Shown piece by piece: positions 4,578 through 6,106 of a DNA stretch of 6,106 nt (within the stretch, counting starts at the first letter, position 1; each line of letters begins with the position of its first letter). The stretch is from positions 6,133-12,238 of the forward strand of contig DNGI01000006.1 in assembly GCA_003486645.1 (NCBI GenBank). Reading direction: 5' to 3'. The stretch comes from Cyanobacteria bacterium UBA11370. Lineage in GTDB: Bacteria > Cyanobacteriota > Cyanobacteriia > Cyanobacteriales > Coleofasciculaceae. A model generated the notes under the pieces. It saw only the letters and a program-made list of their open reading frames with translations. It had not been told where the DNA came from and did not search any database. The position numbers and the translations under genes were made by a program.

Positions 4578-6023
4578 ATGTCAAACTACCCTATGCGTCG
4601 CACCAAAATTATTTGTACCATTGGGCCAGCTACAGCAGCACCGGAACGCCTGGATGCCTTGGTAGAAGCGGGGATGGATGTTGCTCGTTTGAACTTTTCC
4701 CACGGTTCCCATGACTTCCACGGTCAAACTATTCAACACCTGCGGGAAATTAGCGCCCGACAAAATAAGCCCCTAGCACTCCTTCAAGACCTTTGTGGCC
4801 CTAAAATCCGTTTGGGGACGCTACCCCCTGAAGGGATCGAGGTGAAAGCGGGAGACGAAGTTACCTTTGTTTTACGGGAGGAAGGCAATACCATTGATGA
4901 AATTCCCTTGCCAATTCCCACATTATTTGCTATGGTTCGTGTCGATGAAGCCATTTCCATCAATGATGGTCGGGTGAAGTTGATTGTTACCGGACGTGAT
5001 GCGGATACGATTCGAGCCTTTGTTAAAATTGGCGGTTTATTATCGTCTCACAAAGGCGTAAACTTACCACAGACCTATCTGCCTGTTACGTCAGTAACGG
5101 AAAAAGACTTGTTGGATTTGCGCTTTGGACTCCATTCTGGTGTGGATTGGGTGGCGGTGTCCTTTGTGCGATCGCCTCAAGATTTAGAACCTGTGAAGCG
5201 GATGATTGAAGCGGCGGGAACCAAGACTCGCGTGATTGCCAAGATTGAAAAGCGAGAAGCGGTTGAGAGTTTTGATGGTATCCTCCAGGTGGCAGATGCG
5301 ATTATGATTGCGCGAGGTGATTTGGGAGTCGAGATGCCCTTGGATCAAGTTCCCCTAATCCAAAAAGATATCATTAAGCGCACGAACCAAGCGGGGAAAC
5401 CTGTGATTACGGCTACGCAAATGCTAGAGTCAATGATTAGCGCCCCCGATCCCACCCGCGCGGAAGCAACGGATGTGGCGAACTCGATTTTAGATGGGAC
5501 AGATGCCGTAATGCTTTCTGGCGAGACGGCGGTTGGACAATATCCGATCGCCGCAGTGGAAATGATGCACAATATTGCGTTGCACACAGAAAAAGCCTTG
5601 AGTGAACGGTTCGAGCAATCCGCTGCTGAGTTATCCTGTAGTGTAAGTATCACCGAATCCGTAGCCGAGTCAGCCTGTCGAATTGCGAGTAAGTTATCGG
5701 CACGGGGGATTATGTGTAATACTTCATCGGGAGGCGCAGCACGACTGGTATCGAAGTATCGCCCCAAAACACCCATTATTGCCTTTACACCCGAAAAAAC
5801 AACCTATCATCAGTTGGCGCTATCCTGGGGAGTACAACCTTATCTCATTCCCCTTGTCCGCAGTGCGGAAGAGATGTTAACGAATGTGGTGAATGCGGCA
5901 GTAGAAATGGAGTTAGCCGAGTTTGGTGATAAGGTGGTGATTACATCTGGGGTTCCCATCGGTCGATCCGGAACGACGAGTTTAATTAAAGTGCATACGA
6001 TTGGACAAGCGATCGCTCCCTAG
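4578..6023 (+). CDS. pyk: Pyruvate kinase, short form
   Basis: This enzyme catalyses the last step of glycolysis in the cytoplasm, PEP + ADP to pyruvate + ATP. The 481 residues cover the whole enzyme (E. coli forms are 470-480). It lacks the extra C-terminal PEP-utiliser-like domain of the roughly 590-residue forms. Landmarks: TKIICTIGPA at 9-18; substrate and cation loop ARLNFSHG at 36-43 (Arg37, Asn39, Ser41); DLCGPKIRLG at 71-80, opening the lid domain; AKIEKRE at 221-227 with catalytic Lys222 and Glu224; ARGDLG at 245-250 with metal ligand Asp248; TATQMLESM at 278-286; and LSGETAVGQYP at 313-323. Residues from about 345 form the C-terminal regulatory domain. Lys76 replaces the Glu typical of K+-dependent enzymes. 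ATG 4578 has no clear ribosome binding site, which is common in cyanobacteria; ATG 4593 (Met6) is an alternative. The gene appears monocistronic, and a sampled line is 31 of 60 G+C, richer than its neighbours. Confidence 0.97.
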   Translation: MSNYPMRRTKIICTIGPATAAPERLDALVEAGMDVARLNFSHGSHDFHGQTIQHLREISARQNKPLALLQDLCGPKIRLGTLPPEGIEVKAGDEVTFVLREEGNTIDEIPLPIPTLFAMVRVDEAISINDGRVKLIVTGRDADTIRAFVKIGGLLSSHKGVNLPQTYLPVTSVTEKDLLDLRFGLHSGVDWVAVSFVRSPQDLEPVKRMIEAAGTKTRVIAKIEKREAVESFDGILQVADAIMIARGDLGVEMPLDQVPLIQKDIIKRTNQAGKPVITATQMLESMISAPDPTRAEATDVANSILDGTDAVMLSGETAVGQYPIAAVEMMHNIALHTEKALSERFEQSAAELSCSVSITESVAESACRIASKLSARGIMCNTSSGGAARLVSKYRPKTPIIAFTPEKTTYHQLALSWGVQPYLIPLVRSAEEMLTNVVNAAVEMELAEFGDKVVITSGVPIGRSGTTSLIKVHTIGQAIAP

Positions 6024-6057
6024 TGCAGGACGGCAGAAGTTTGTGACCACCTGTCAG

Positions 6058-6106
6058 TGACAAGGGGGACAAAGGGGACTCTTGGAGACAAGGGGGACAA
6101 GGGGGA
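6058..6106. repeat. Third G-rich nonamer array, cut by the window end
   Basis: Starting 34 bases after the pyk stop, two short arrays of GACAAGGGGG-type units (6059-6077 and 6087-6106) flank the spacer ACTCTTGGA. The same GGGGACTCTTGG / GACAAGGGGG succession appears in element A. Any right-hand inverted-repeat arm would lie outside the window, so I cannot say whether it is a full element. No convincing rho-independent terminator is seen between the pyk stop and the array. Confidence 0.6.

Overview
The window looks like chromosomal DNA of a cyanobacterium, probably a filamentous one (inference). The palindrome GCGATCGC (HIP1, typical of many cyanobacteria) occurs five times in 6.1 kb, at 235-242, 1731-1738, 4261-4268, 5168-5175 and 6009-6016. 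The intergenic DNA also carries G-rich tandem repeats (unit GGGGGACAA) of a kind I associate with large filamentous genomes.

Layout. 1-293 is leader DNA with a plausible promoter (154-183) overlapped by a near-perfect palindrome. 294-2675 (+) encodes a 793-residue exported protein: a signal peptide, fourteen Asp-box beta-propeller repeats and three C-terminal membrane helices. It converges on a sulfotransferase-family gene, 2700-3551 (-), with only 24 bases between the stop codons. 3552-4577 is repeat-rich. It holds a 60-codon gene, 3808-3990 (-), with a good ribosome binding site and a five-heptad helix. This gene lies between two related 104-105 bp elements (3692-3795 and 4153-4257), each made of a G-rich nonamer core inside an imperfect inverted repeat. 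4578-6023 (+) is a complete pyruvate kinase. A third G-rich array begins just after it and runs off the window.

How the genes relate. No operon is visible. Pyruvate kinase is a housekeeping enzyme. The propeller protein and the sulfotransferase look like accessory cell-surface or modification functions, are more AT-rich than pyk in sampled lines, and have no demonstrable joint role.

The points most worth a second look are the twin hairpin-flanked G-rich elements around the mini-gene, the 14-blade (possibly 2 x 7) membrane-anchored propeller, the heptad mini-protein, and the Lys/Leu residues at the monovalent-cation site of the pyruvate kinase. I found no complete defence system, CRISPR array, RNA gene or transposase.
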